Below, one piece after another: positions 8,124 to 17,412 of a DNA stretch of 64,000 bases. This stretch comes from Acidimicrobiia bacterium (GTDB lineage: Bacteria > Actinomycetota > Acidimicrobiia > Acidimicrobiales > CATQHL01): assembly GCA_009835395.1 (NCBI GenBank), contig VXXM01000039.1, positions 62,001 to 126,000 of the forward strand, given 5' to 3'. A model generated the notes under the pieces. That model did not search any database, was not told where the DNA came from, and was given only the letters and a program-made list of their open reading frames with translations. Position 1 is the stretch's first letter. Each line of letters starts with the position of its first letter. The translations under genes and the position numbers were made by a program.

Positions 8124-10547
8124 TCAGCCGTCCGCCGCCGCGTCGATCATCTCCACGATGCGTTCGGGGGTGGCGGGCAGGCGGCGGATGCGGATGCCGA
8201 CGGCGTCGTCGATGGCGGCGCAGATGGCCGAGGGCGCCATCATGCGTCCCGCCTCGCCGCCTCCCTTGACGCCGTAGGGCGTATAGGGCGAGGGCGTTTC
8301 GTTGTGACCCACCCGCAGGGTGGGTGAGTCCATCGCGGACGGGATGAGATACTCCGCGAACGACGGCGTCCGCAGTACGCCGTCCTCGTCGTAGAGGAAC
8401 TCCTCGTAGAGCGTGCTGCCGAGGCCCTGCACGGTGCCGCCGATGACCTGCCCGCCGACCGAGCGGGGGTTGACCACGGTCCCGCAGTCGTGCACGGCGG
8501 TGTAGTCCAGGAACTCCACACGCCCGGTCTCGGGGTCGACCTCCACGACGACGACGTGGCTGGCGTGACCCACGAAGGGATAGAAGACGCCCAGGTTGGT
8601 GCGCTCGGGGTTGGGCATTGTGGTGTAGGGGTGGTCCTGCACGTGGCTGGCCTCGAGGCCGGTCTCGATCTCCTCGGGCAGGGAGTGCTTGAACATGTGC
8701 GCCGCCAGGGCGATCTCGGCGAGTTCCTTGCGCTGGTCGGGGCTGCCGCGCACCGCGAATCCGCCGGACTCCCAGACGAGGTCGTCCTCGTTGGCCTCCA
8801 GCAGGTGGGCGGCGATCTTGGCTGCCTTGGTCCTGATGCGCTGGGATGCGACCTCCACGGCGCCGCCGACCATGATGGTGAAGCGGCTGCCGCCCGGCCC
8901 GGTGGCCGGCATGCCCTGGTTCGATCCGGCGTACACCACCGAGACGTCGTCGGGCGCGACGCCAAGTTCCTCGGCCACGAACTGCGCCACCATCGTCTCA
9001 GGGCTGTTGCCCCAGGAGGCGTTGGAGTACAGCGTGGCGGTCACCGCGCCCATGGCGTCCACCTTCAGCGTCACGCTCTCGGGTGCGCTGGTGACCGGTG
9101 CGGCGACCGGCTCGTCGAACCAGAACCAGAACTCGGTGGCGCTGAAGACGCTGCGCTCCTGGCAGGTGCACACGCCGATGCCGATGTGGCGACCCTCGGC
9201 GCGCATCTCCGCCTGGCGCTTGCGCCAGCCCTTGTAGTCCGAGAGTTCCAGCGTCTTTTGGTGGACGGCCTCGTAGTCGCCGCTGTCGTAGCAGTTGCCG
9301 GTGGGGATGAAGTAGGGGAACTGGTCCGGCTGGATGAAGTTCATGCGCCGGATCTCGAAGGGATCCATGTCCAACTCGGCGGCCATGAGGTCCACCATGC
9401 GCTCCAGGATCCAGTTGCCCACCTCGGAGCCGAAGCCCCGGTAGGCGCCCTGCTGGCACTTGTTGGTCAGCACCGCGGTGAGGTCGTAGCCGATGCTGCT
9501 CATGCGGTACGGGCCGACGGCCTGGGCGAGGGAGTTGCCGTGCTGGCCCACGCCGAACTGGATGTAGGCGCCGTAGTTGTCCACCACCTTGTAGCGGGTG
9601 CTGAGCAGCGTGCCGTCGGCCTTGGCCGCCAGCTCCACCTCGTAGTAGCGGTCCGAGCCGTGGTGGTCGCCGTTGGCGATGTTGTCGAGGCGGTCCTGCA
9701 TGAACTTGACCGGCCGCCCGGTGATGCGGGCCATCATCGCCGCGATGGTCGCGGTCTTGACCTCGAAGAACTTGGCCCCGAAGCTGCCGCCGGAGGGATG
9801 GGGCTGCAGATCCAGCTTGTTGCTGGGCACCCGCAGCGTGTTGGCCAGCAGGAAGAGGAAGTGCGTGAACGACATGGAGTTCACGTGGATGGTCATCATC
9901 CCGGTGGCGGCGTCGTAGTCGGCGACCGCTCCGACGGTCTCCAGGGGCTGGCCGCCCGAGCGGCCCCACCACAGCGTGTCGCGCACGATCACATCGGCGG
10001 CGGCGAAATCACCGTCCACGTCACCGAAGGCGAACTTCCGGTGGAAGGGGACGTTGGACTCCAAGGCCTCGTGGACCAGCGGGGCGTCGTCCTCGAGGGC
10101 CTCGAGCATGTCGGTGAGCGGCTCGAGCGGCTCGTACTCCACCTCGATCAGCTCGGCGGCGTCCTCGGCGACGGCGCGGGAGGTGGCGGCCACCACGGCG
10201 ACGCCCTCACCCATGTAGCGCACCTTGTCGACGGCCAGGCAGTACCAGGTGTGCTTGTCCGGCGACGGCCCGAAGTCGGGCATGGGGTTCACGTGGTCCG
10301 TGACGTTCTCGCTGGTGACGATGGCCACGACGCCGGGAACGGCTTCGGCGGCAGAGGTGTCGATGCTGAGGATCTTGGCGTGGGCCATGGTGCTGCGCGC
10401 CACGGCCACCTCCAGCATGTTCGGCACCTCGTAGTCGTCGATGTAGTTGCCGCGGCCGCGCAGGAACTTCGGATCCTCCACGCGGGGGATCGACTTGCCG
10501 ACCCACTCCAGGTGCTCGGGGTGCTGGCGTACTTCGGGGACGGTCAT
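8124..10547 (-). CDS. Molybdenum hydroxylase large subunit (xanthine dehydrogenase/CoxL family), copy 1
   Basis: An 807-residue molybdopterin-binding subunit. It opens with the typical WVGKSIPRVEDPKFLRGRGN segment, has the active-site loop AYRGFG and the C-terminal glutamate in KGGGEAGRM. The AYRGFG loop excludes form I CO dehydrogenase; aldehyde, heterocycle or form II-like oxidation is possible. It starts one base after the 2Fe-2S subunit stop, so the operon order is FAD subunit, iron-sulfur subunit, large subunit 1, large subunit 2. The two large subunits differ clearly, so they may form two alternative enzymes or a mixed complex. Confidence 0.92.
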   Translation of the reverse strand: MTVPEVRQHPEHLEWVGKSIPRVEDPKFLRGRGNYIDDYEVPNMLEVAVARSTMAHAKILSIDTSAAEAVPGVVAIVTSENVTDHVNPMPDFGPSPDKHTWYCLAVDKVRYMGEGVAVVAATSRAVAEDAAELIEVEYEPLEPLTDMLEALEDDAPLVHEALESNVPFHRKFAFGDVDGDFAAADVIVRDTLWWGRSGGQPLETVGAVADYDAATGMMTIHVNSMSFTHFLFLLANTLRVPSNKLDLQPHPSGGSFGAKFFEVKTATIAAMMARITGRPVKFMQDRLDNIANGDHHGSDRYYEVELAAKADGTLLSTRYKVVDNYGAYIQFGVGQHGNSLAQAVGPYRMSSIGYDLTAVLTNKCQQGAYRGFGSEVGNWILERMVDLMAAELDMDPFEIRRMNFIQPDQFPYFIPTGNCYDSGDYEAVHQKTLELSDYKGWRKRQAEMRAEGRHIGIGVCTCQERSVFSATEFWFWFDEPVAAPVTSAPESVTLKVDAMGAVTATLYSNASWGNSPETMVAQFVAEELGVAPDDVSVVYAGSNQGMPATGPGGSRFTIMVGGAVEVASQRIRTKAAKIAAHLLEANEDDLVWESGGFAVRGSPDQRKELAEIALAAHMFKHSLPEEIETGLEASHVQDHPYTTMPNPERTNLGVFYPFVGHASHVVVVEVDPETGRVEFLDYTAVHDCGTVVNPRSVGGQVIGGTVQGLGSTLYEEFLYDEDGVLRTPSFAEYLIPSAMDSPTLRVGHNETPSPYTPYGVKGGGEAGRMMAPSAICAAIDDAVGIRIRRLPATPERIVEMIDAAADG

Positions 10548-10548
10548 G

Positions 10549-11031
10549 TCAGCCCTCCTCTGCGCGCATTTCGGCGGCGGCGTCGAGCACCGCGTCGACG
10601 ATGTACTGGTAGCCGGTGCAGCGGCACATGTTGCTGGAGATCCCCTCCCGCGCCTCCTCGGCGGTGAGGTCGGGGTTGTCGTTGATCAGCTCCAGGCTCC
10701 GCAGCAGCATCCCCGGCGTGCAGAACCCGCACTGGAGGCCCTGGTGGCGCCGGAACGCCTCCTGCAGGGGGTGCATGTCCGCTCCGGGGGCGAGACTCTC
10801 GACGGTCTGGATCTCCGCGCCGTCGGCCTGGACGGCGAACATGATGCACGAGCGCACGCTGCGACCGCCGATCAGCACCGTGCAGGCCCCGCAGGCGCCC
10901 TGCTCGCAGCCGATGTGTGTGCCCACCAGACCCAGGTCGTGGCGCAGGAAGTCCGCCAGGCTGCGCCGCGCCTCCACGCTGGCCGACGTCGTCGCGCCGT
11001 TGATGGTCACGGTGATGTCGTGGGTGCTCAT
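10549..11031 (-). CDS. Molybdenum hydroxylase 2Fe-2S subunit (CoxS-like)
   Basis: A 160-residue protein with two iron-sulfur domains. The plant-type ferredoxin cluster is seen in CEQGACGACTV with a later Cys in VRSC; the second helical cluster domain has CGFCTPGM and CRCTGY. It passes electrons from the molybdenum centre to the FAD subunit. Length and motif order match CoxS/XdhC-type small subunits. The start ATG overlaps the FAD-subunit stop by four bases. Confidence 0.95.
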   Translation of the reverse strand: MSTHDITVTINGATTSASVEARRSLADFLRHDLGLVGTHIGCEQGACGACTVLIGGRSVRSCIMFAVQADGAEIQTVESLAPGADMHPLQEAFRRHQGLQCGFCTPGMLLRSLELINDNPDLTAEEAREGISSNMCRCTGYQYIVDAVLDAAAEMRAEEG

Positions 11032-11900
11032 GCCTCACCTCCTGCCCGCTCGGCGGCCGCTGTCAAGGCCCTCCGGGTCAGAACCCGCGCCAGCTTCTTG
11101 CGGTAGGCGCCCGAGCCGAACGAGTCCGACAGCGGCTCGATGTCGGCTGCGGCCGCTTCTGCCGCGGCTTCGAATGCCTCGACGGTCGGTTCGGCGCCCA
11201 CCAGGATCGCCTCGGCCTCCGGTCGGCGCAGCGGCACCTCCGCCACCCCGCCCAGCACCACCGAGGCCCGATCGATGGCGCCGCCGCTCGAGTGGATCAA
11301 CACCGCCGACAAGGCGATCGGCCAACTCTCCGCGGTCACGCTGAACTCCAGGAACCCGTGACCGGTACCCGCCGGCCAGGCGTCCACCGTCACGCCGGTG
11401 ACCAGCTCGCCCTCCTCCAGAGCCGTCGTGAAGTAGCCCTCGAAGAAGTCCTCCGAGGCAATCTCGCGGCCGCCGCCGGTGCCCTGTGCGGTGACCGTGC
11501 CGCCCTGCGCCTTGAACGCCGCGGGCATCTCCGCGCTCGGATCGGCATGGGCGATGCTGCCCACCACCGTGCCCTGATGGCGCACCGGCACCTGACCCGC
11601 ATTCGAGATCGCATCGGCCAGCACCGGAGCGATCGCCAGCGTGTCGGCACGTAACTCCACCGTGCGCTGGCGGGCGCTGGCACCGATGTGCAGGCCGCCG
11701 CCGTTGGCGCCGCAGCCCGCCAGATCCGGCGCATGGGTGATGTCCACCAGATGCGCCGGCGCGGCCAGGCGCAGATTCATCAACGGGATCAGACTCTGGC
11801 CCCCCGCCAGGATCCGCGCATCGAACCCCAACTCACCCAGCAGCCCCGCCGCCTCCGCAGCAGAGCCCGCCCGGTGATACTCGAAAGGTGGCGACTTCAT
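11028..11900 (-). CDS. Molybdenum hydroxylase FAD-binding subunit (CoxM-like)
   Basis: A 290-residue FAD subunit. The two FAD-contacting motifs are AGGQSLIPLMNLRL near residue 32 and TVVGSIAHADP near residue 105. The ATG at 11900 is preferred over upstream frames because a strong AGGGAGGG site lies just before it and homology begins there (FEYHRAGSAAEAAGLL). It hands electrons from the iron-sulfur subunit to an acceptor. It is the first gene of the six-gene minus-strand operon, with a 256-base gap before the preceding response regulator. Confidence 0.93.
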   Translation of the reverse strand: MKSPPFEYHRAGSAAEAAGLLGELGFDARILAGGQSLIPLMNLRLAAPAHLVDITHAPDLAGCGANGGGLHIGASARQRTVELRADTLAIAPVLADAISNAGQVPVRHQGTVVGSIAHADPSAEMPAAFKAQGGTVTAQGTGGGREIASEDFFEGYFTTALEEGELVTGVTVDAWPAGTGHGFLEFSVTAESWPIALSAVLIHSSGGAIDRASVVLGGVAEVPLRRPEAEAILVGAEPTVEAFEAAAEAAAADIEPLSDSFGSGAYRKKLARVLTRRALTAAAERAGGEA

Positions 11901-12024
11901 AGGCCCTCCCTGGAGATGCTGATCCGGAACGTAGTTGCTGGGGGATGGACGTGCCATCTGCGCCGGCACCGGTCGCCCGGGAATCGCCCGTGTGATCCTG
12001 CGGGCCGAACCTCGGCGTCTCGCC

Positions 12025-12072
12025 GGCTTCCCGCATTCCCGGCCGCCCCCCTTGGCCGGGATGCGGGAAGCC
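12025..12072 (-). terminator. Strong hairpin downstream of the two-component genes
   Basis: A near-perfect inverted repeat: about 19 paired bases with a single extra T in the left arm (12025-12044 against 12054-12072), loop of nine bases. It lies about 85 bases beyond the response regulator stop and about 125 bases before the FAD-subunit start, so it most likely ends or attenuates the two-component transcript. No clear U-run follows on the minus strand. Confidence 0.55.
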
Positions 12073-12156
12073 TCCAGGGAAGACTCTCAGAGGCGGACCG
12101 GGCAGGGAACGACGGCGCGAACCCTAGCCGTTGGCGGCCGGTCGCTCCCCGGAGCG

Positions 12157-12813
12157 CTAGAGGAGGCGTAGGTGCCGTGCCTTGGCGAGGGCCTCGATCC
12201 GGTTGCGGGCCTGCAGCTTCTGCAGCAGCGACTGCACGTAGCTGCGCACGGTGTTCTCGGCGAGATGCAGATCCTCGGCGATCTCCTTGCTGGTGCGCCC
12301 GAGGGCCATGATGCAGAGCACCTCGTACTCGCGCGTCGTCAGCGAGACGCCGCAGCCGTTGCGCCCCGGCAGGTTCTGCGCCCGCTCGGCGGGCAGGTCG
12401 GTGAGCGAGGGATCCACGAACACGTTCCCGGCAAGCACCGTCCGCAGCGCTTCGACGAGATCTCGGGTCCCTTTCAGCACGATGCCCGTTGCACCGGCGT
12501 TCAGGCAGGCTCGCAGAGGCTCGGGATCATCGAAGGCGGTGTGGATCACAACCGTCGAACTCGGCGAGATCGAGAGCAGCGTCCGGCACAGAGGTGGCGC
12601 CAGGTGGTTGCCCAGCTTCAAGTCCAGGATCACGATGTCGGGTCTAAGCAGTCGTGCCTGGGACTCGGCACTCGCCGGATCTGTCGCCTCGCCGACGAGT
12701 TGCAGATCGCTCGTCTCGGCGAGAATCCGGCGAACCCCGTCGATGACGATCGGGTGGTCGTCCACGACGAGGACCCGGGCGGGGGCATGTGCTGCGGATC
12801 CGCTGTCAGCCAT
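12157..12813 (-). CDS. NarL/LuxR-family response regulator
   Basis: A 218-residue two-domain regulator. The receiver domain has the acidic pair in VLVVDDHP near residues 15-20, the phosphoacceptor Asp in DIVILDLKL near residue 59 and the conserved Lys in VLKGT near residue 108. The C-terminal LuxR-type helix-turn-helix occupies about residues 150-215 (LTTREYEVLCIMALG ... KEIAEDLHLAENTV). It is the partner of the histidine kinase 54 bases upstream on the same strand. Its targets are not evident; the molybdenum hydroxylase operon or the amidase/betC genes next door are candidates by position only. Confidence 0.93.
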   Translation of the reverse strand: MADSGSAAHAPARVLVVDDHPIVIDGVRRILAETSDLQLVGEATDPASAESQARLLRPDIVILDLKLGNHLAPPLCRTLLSISPSSTVVIHTAFDDPEPLRACLNAGATGIVLKGTRDLVEALRTVLAGNVFVDPSLTDLPAERAQNLPGRNGCGVSLTTREYEVLCIMALGRTSKEIAEDLHLAENTVRSYVQSLLQKLQARNRIEALAKARHLRLL

Positions 12814-12867
12814 CGCGTTGCTTCGGCGACGCAGTGGCGGAGCGGCGGGGTGCCGGCTCCTGTCCCC

Positions 12868-14022
12868 TCAACGGCCGGCCGGTTCGGTCGGCACCGTCAT
12901 ACGCAGCGTTGTGCCGCCGTCGTCGTTCGTCGTGAGCTCGAGTTCTCCGCCGAGGTGCTCCACCCGGCGCAGCAGCGACGTGAGGCCCCAGTTGTGCTCG
13001 CCCCGCGGGATCGCCTGCAGTTCGAAGCCCTCGGGGAGCCCCGAGCCGTCGTCCTGCACCACGAGGGTCACGTGCCCGTCCTCGAAGTGCAGCGTCACGA
13101 CGACCATGTTGGCGGCGGCATGCTGCTCGATGTTGAACAGCGCCTGGCGCACGCCGGCCACGAGAGCGTTCTCGACCCGCGGCGACATCGCGCGGGCCTG
13201 GCCGCGGACGACGAGATGGGTGGCGAGCCCGGCCCGTGATTCCAGGTCGGCGAGTTCGCGACGCAGGGCCACGGGCACGGTCTCGGGACTGTCCGAGGGG
13301 GCGAGGGCCTCGAACGCCTCTCGCATGCGGCGTGCCGCCAGCCGGGCCTGCTCCTCGATGTTCAGCGCGCTCTCGGCCACCGGTCCGTCTGTGGCCGATC
13401 GAGCCATCTGCGCCGCCGCCACGCCGATGCTGAACAGCAGTTGGCCGACGTCGTCGTGCAGGTTGGAGGCGATGCGGAGCCGCTCGGCGTGCACCTGCTC
13501 GGAGAGCGCCTGGCTGGCTCGCATGGTGAGCGACATCATGGGGGCAAGGTCCACGGCGGTGGCCTGTAGCAGCGTCATGGCCCGGTCGCCCAACGATCCC
13601 ACGGTGCGGGTCGCCGCATAGAGCACGCCGAGAACGTCCCCGTCTCCGAAGACGGGGACGGCGATCATCCCGCCGATCCCCTCGCCGCGGACGATGTCGG
13701 CGAACTCCTGGGAGATTCCCGGATCGTTGAGGTAGTCCGCCACGGCGACGGGGCGCCGCTCCAGTAGCGCCCGGCCACCCAGCCCCTGTCCGGTGGAGAC
13801 GCGCACGCCGCGAAACCTCGGGGTTCGTTCACCGCTGCTGCCCAGCATCACCAGCAATCCGGGATCGGTATGGACGGCGACCGACGCCAACGGCACGCCG
13901 AGCAGCCCATCGACTTCTCGGGCGGCCTGCTGGGCGAACGCCTCGTTGTCCAGGAAGCCGCCGAGGCGGCGCGTGCTCTCGGCGATCCGGCGCCGGTCCG
14001 TGGAGTCTGCGAGGGTCGGCAT
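12868..14022 (-). CDS. GAF-domain histidine kinase (NarL-partner type)
   Basis: A 384-residue sensor kinase without membrane segments. An N-terminal GAF domain spans about residues 30-165. A HisKA_3 dimerisation domain follows, with the phosphoacceptor histidine in ASNLHDDVGQLLFS, and then a HATPase domain with the G-box DDGSGLPEGF near residue 325. The layout resembles DevS/NreB-type cytoplasmic sensors, but no haem or cysteine cluster ligand pattern stands out, so the signal is unknown. It forms a pair with the downstream LuxR-type regulator. Confidence 0.9.
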   Translation of the reverse strand: MPTLADSTDRRRIAESTRRLGGFLDNEAFAQQAAREVDGLLGVPLASVAVHTDPGLLVMLGSSGERTPRFRGVRVSTGQGLGGRALLERRPVAVADYLNDPGISQEFADIVRGEGIGGMIAVPVFGDGDVLGVLYAATRTVGSLGDRAMTLLQATAVDLAPMMSLTMRASQALSEQVHAERLRIASNLHDDVGQLLFSIGVAAAQMARSATDGPVAESALNIEEQARLAARRMREAFEALAPSDSPETVPVALRRELADLESRAGLATHLVVRGQARAMSPRVENALVAGVRQALFNIEQHAAANMVVVTLHFEDGHVTLVVQDDGSGLPEGFELQAIPRGEHNWGLTSLLRRVEHLGGELELTTNDDGGTTLRMTVPTEPAGR

Positions 14023-14055
14023 CGACGACGCTCCGGGGGGCTTCCGGGGCCGGTC

Positions 14056-15585
14056 TCAGTGCCCCGGCGGGCTCGGGAAGCCGCCCACCAGCGTCTCGTA
14101 GGTCTTGGCCGCTGCCAGTGCGGTCGTCTCGTCCCAGTAGCGGGCCACGAAGCTCATCCCCACCGGCAGCCCGTCGCTGAGGCCCGCCGGCACGTTGACG
14201 ACGGGGTGCCCGGTAACCGAGCACGGCAGGGTGTTGGGCACCATCTCCAGCGCCCGCGCCACGTAGTCGGCGATCGAGCAGTCCTCGGAGGGCAAGGCGG
14301 TGGGCATCATCGGAAGCGTCGGGTAGCAGAGCACATCGCAGCTCTCCAGAGCCCTGTCGTACGCCTCGTTGATCAGCGGACGCAGGTTCTGCGCCTTGGC
14401 GTAGGAGGACCCTCCGTGCAGGTTCAGCATGTACTGCCCGAAGAGGGCCACGTACTTGACGGAGTGGGAGACGTCGTCGCCGTGGCGTCGCCAACCCGCC
14501 GCGAAGGCCTCCATGATCTCGGGGTTGTAGCGGCCGCGGTGGTTCAGGCCGTAGCCGTTGCCGCGCAGCATCTGCCAGGCTCCTCCCTCGGTTGCGATCA
14601 CGCTCCAGACCGCCGGCGCCCAGGCGTGCTCGGGAAGGCTTGTCTCCCGCACCTCGGCGCCGGCCGCCTCCAGGCGCGCCAGAGCGCCGCGCACCGTCTC
14701 GTCGACCGCCGCGTCGCTGATCGGGTGGCCGAATCCCTCGGTCACCACGCCGATGCGCAGGTCCGCCGGCTCGCGGTCGAGCCCCGCGGTGTAGTCAACG
14801 CCCGACGGTGCCGACAATTGGCGTTGGTCCACCCCGTCGGGTCCGGCGATGGCCGTCAGCAGCAGCGCCACGTCATTGACGGTGCGAGCGACCGGCCCGA
14901 GATGGTCGAGCGTGTACTCGATTGGGAAGGCCCCCGTATACGGCACGAGGCCGTAGCTGGCTTTGATCCCGACGATGCCCGACCAGCCGGCCGGCATCCG
15001 CACCGAGCCCCCCTGGTCACCGGCGATGGCCATGTCCACCTGGCCGGTTGCCACCAGCACGGCACTGCCGCACGACGAGCCGCCGGCGGAACGGGTGGGG
15101 TCCCAGGGGTTGCGCACCGGGCCGGTCGCGGCGGTGTGGCTGCCGCCGGAGAAGCAGAGGTCCTCGCAGACCGCCTTGCCGGCGATCTCGCCGCCGGCCT
15201 CCAGGATGCGCCGTACCACGCTGGCGTCGCTGCGGGGCACGAACCCCTCCAGGGTCGCCGAGCCGTTCATCATCGGTACGCCCGCCACGTCGACGTTGTC
15301 CTTGATGGCGACGCGCTTGCCTGCCAGGAGGCCCTCGTCGCGCTCGCGCACGGCGCAGCGCCGGTACCACGCACCGAGGGGGTTGTCGGCGGGCTCGGGC
15401 GGCCAGGAGTGGCGCTCGGGAATCGCCGGCGCCTGCTGCTGGTAGAGGTCCTCCACGTCGTCGTAGGCCGCCAGCGCGCCCATCACCAGTTCCCGGTAGG
15501 CCGCCAAGTCGTCCTCGCTCGGCGACAGCCCGAAGCTCTCGGCGATGGCCCCCAACTCGTCGGTGCTCGGAACAGGTATCCCCAT
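14056..15585 (-). CDS. Amidase signature-family hydrolase (Rhodococcus amidase-like)
   Basis: A 509-residue amidase. The Ser-cisSer-Lys triad can be placed at Lys95 (VAIKDN), Ser171 (GGSSCGS) and Ser194 (GDQGGSVRMPA), almost the same numbering as the nitrile-pathway amidases of Rhodococcus, to which PYTGAFPIE and the CFSGGSHT segment are also similar. It hydrolyses a carboxamide to acid and ammonia in the cytoplasm. The ATG at 15585 follows an AGGAGG site. An amide-type ABC transporter and acyl-CoA ligases lie a few kilobases away on the same strand, so the amidase may feed them, but this is inference. It diverges from betC. Confidence 0.9.
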   Translation of the reverse strand: MGIPVPSTDELGAIAESFGLSPSEDDLAAYRELVMGALAAYDDVEDLYQQQAPAIPERHSWPPEPADNPLGAWYRRCAVRERDEGLLAGKRVAIKDNVDVAGVPMMNGSATLEGFVPRSDASVVRRILEAGGEIAGKAVCEDLCFSGGSHTAATGPVRNPWDPTRSAGGSSCGSAVLVATGQVDMAIAGDQGGSVRMPAGWSGIVGIKASYGLVPYTGAFPIEYTLDHLGPVARTVNDVALLLTAIAGPDGVDQRQLSAPSGVDYTAGLDREPADLRIGVVTEGFGHPISDAAVDETVRGALARLEAAGAEVRETSLPEHAWAPAVWSVIATEGGAWQMLRGNGYGLNHRGRYNPEIMEAFAAGWRRHGDDVSHSVKYVALFGQYMLNLHGGSSYAKAQNLRPLINEAYDRALESCDVLCYPTLPMMPTALPSEDCSIADYVARALEMVPNTLPCSVTGHPVVNVPAGLSDGLPVGMSFVARYWDETTALAAAKTYETLVGGFPSPPGH

Positions 15586-15707
15586 CTCAGCCTCCTGGAG
15601 GTGTCTCTCTCCGTAACTTAGGACTCCCCGGACCTGCGCGGTTACCCGCGTTTGCAGGTATTGGGTGCCTGCTGCACCTCCAACCTCCGTCATCCGGGGA
15701 AGGAGCG

Positions 15708-15808
15708 CGTCATTCCGGCGAACGCCGGGACCAGGGCCCGCAACCCCCGGGAGCCTCGTCATTCCGGCGAAGAGCCTGCCCCGGACTCGATCCGGGGCCG
15801 GAATCCAG
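15708..15808. repeat. Two copies of a REP-like palindromic repeat
   Basis: The divergent gap between the amidase and betC holds two copies of an element that starts CGTCATTCCGGCGAA (15708 and 15757). The second copy is complete to about 15808: it encloses a CCCCGG ... CCGGGG hairpin and ends GCCGGAATCCAG, the reverse complement of its start. The same type of element is found within the transporter fusion gene at 23584-23613. Such GTCATTCCGGCGAA...CCGGAATCCAG repeats are known dispersed palindromic elements in several bacterial groups. Confidence 0.65.
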
Positions 15809-15864
15809 GGCCGCCGCGCCCCGGCGACGGTTGGCTGTGCCGGACCGGGTGTATTTTCCCTCCG

Positions 15865-17370
15865 ATGGCGCCGCCCAACATCCTGCTGGTCATGGCTGAT
15901 CAACTGGCGTCGCACTTCACGGGCACGTACGGCCACCCGCTCGTGCGCACTCCCTCCCTGGACGCCCTGGCCGAGCGCGGGACGCGCTTCGACGCGGCCT
16001 ATTGCCCCTCGCCGCTGTGCGCCCCGTCCCGGTTCTCGATGCTGGCCGGCCGGCCGCCCACCGAGATCGGCGCCTGGGACAACGCCGCGGAGTTCCCGGC
16101 GTCGGTGCCGACCTTCGTTCACCACCTGCGCCTGGCCGGCTACCGCACGGTGCTCTCGGGGAAGATGCACTTCGTGGGGCCCGATCAGCTGCACGGCTTC
16201 GAGGAGCGTCTCACCACCGACATCTATCCCGCCGACTTCGCCTGGACCCCCAACTGGGACGCCGCAGGCGAGCGGATCGGCAAGTGGTACCACAACATGG
16301 ACAGCCTCGCCGAGGCCGGACAGGCGCTGGCCACCTACCAGATCGACTACGACACCGAGGTCGGCAACGCGGCGGTGCGGCAGGTCTACGACTTGGCACG
16401 CCACGGCGACGGTCGGCCCTTCCTGCTGGTGGCGTCGTTCATCCACCCCCACGATCCCTACGTGGCTCGCCCGGAGTGGTGGGACCTCTACGACCACGAC
16501 GCCATCGACCTGCCCGAGCCCCTGCCGGAGTTCTTCGAGCCGCACGTCGAGCGCATCCGCCGCGGTATCGAGGCCGACAGCGTGGGCTACAGCGAGGCGC
16601 AGTGCCGCAACGCCCGCCACGGTTACTACGCCAATACCAGCTATTTCGACTCGTGGCTGGGACGGCTCGTCGGGGCGCTCGCCGAAGTGGGCGAGTTGGA
16701 CCGCACCGTGGTCATCGCCACCAGCGACCACGGCGACATGCTCGGCGACCGGGGCACTTGGTTCAAGATGTGCTTCTACGAGCGGTCGGCGCGGGTCCCA
16801 CTCGTGGTGGCCGGTCCCGATGTGGCCAACCGCAGCGTCGGCAACGTCTGCTCGCTGCTGGACCTCTTCCCGACCCTGCTGGATGTCGCCGGCGCCGGAG
16901 CGGAACCCGCCGTCCCGCTGGCGGGTCGCAGCCTCTGGCCCAGCGCCACCGGCGGCGAGGACCCCGTCGACGAGACCATCGGCGAGTACACCGCCGAGAT
17001 GACGTCGCAGCCCATGTTCATGATCCGCCGCGGCCGCCACAAGTACATCGCCTGCGAGACCGACCCGCCCCTGCTGTACGACGTGGCGGCCGACCCCCTG
17101 GAACGCACCAACCTGGCCACCGATCCGGCCCATGCCGCCCTGGCGGCCGGGTTCGCCGCCGAGGTGGCCGGGCGCTGGGACGCCGCTGTCATCAGGGAGA
17201 AGGTGCTGGCCTCCCAACGCGCCCGCCGGCTGCTGCACGAGGCAGCGGGCACCGGCGGGCTTCACTCCTGGGACTATGCCCCGCTGCGAGACGCCGCGAA
17301 CGAGTACGTCCGCAACCACCTGGACTGGGCCGAGGCGGGCCCCCGCAGCCGGTTCCCCCCGGTCGGTTGA
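15865..17370 (+). CDS. betC: Choline sulfatase
   Basis: A 501-residue type I sulfatase that hydrolyses choline-O-sulfate to choline and sulfate. The formylglycine-forming motif C-A-P-S-R is at Cys52; metal-binding residues are visible in VMADQ and in SDHGDMLGDRG. Many segments follow BetC closely (LSGKMHFVGPDQLHGFEERL, YFANTSY-like and the C-terminal RNHL region), making a generic sulfatase less likely. The ATG at 15865 is where homology begins; a longer upstream frame runs through the palindromic repeats and is rejected. It suggests use of an algal or host osmolyte as carbon, nitrogen and sulfur source, matching the methylamine genes further on. Confidence 0.92.
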   Translation: MAPPNILLVMADQLASHFTGTYGHPLVRTPSLDALAERGTRFDAAYCPSPLCAPSRFSMLAGRPPTEIGAWDNAAEFPASVPTFVHHLRLAGYRTVLSGKMHFVGPDQLHGFEERLTTDIYPADFAWTPNWDAAGERIGKWYHNMDSLAEAGQALATYQIDYDTEVGNAAVRQVYDLARHGDGRPFLLVASFIHPHDPYVARPEWWDLYDHDAIDLPEPLPEFFEPHVERIRRGIEADSVGYSEAQCRNARHGYYANTSYFDSWLGRLVGALAEVGELDRTVVIATSDHGDMLGDRGTWFKMCFYERSARVPLVVAGPDVANRSVGNVCSLLDLFPTLLDVAGAGAEPAVPLAGRSLWPSATGGEDPVDETIGEYTAEMTSQPMFMIRRGRHKYIACETDPPLLYDVAADPLERTNLATDPAHAALAAGFAAEVAGRWDAAVIREKVLASQRARRLLHEAAGTGGLHSWDYAPLRDAANEYVRNHLDWAEAGPRSRFPPVG

Positions 17371-17412
17371 GCGGACGCGGCTACCACTGAGTCGCTGGGG
17401 CGGCGCCGCCTC

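Noticed and set aside
5819-8269. Open frame of 816 codons on the plus strand
   Set aside because: It is antisense to the two molybdenum hydroxylase large subunits, has no recognisable motif and reflects the high GC content.
5669-11031. Carbon monoxide dehydrogenase (form I)
   Set aside because: The active-site loops are AYRGFG and AYRGPW; the form I AYRCSFR loop is absent in both large subunits.
15652-15864. N-terminal extension of the choline sulfatase
   Set aside because: The frame is open but runs through palindromic repeats; homology starts at the ATG at 15865.
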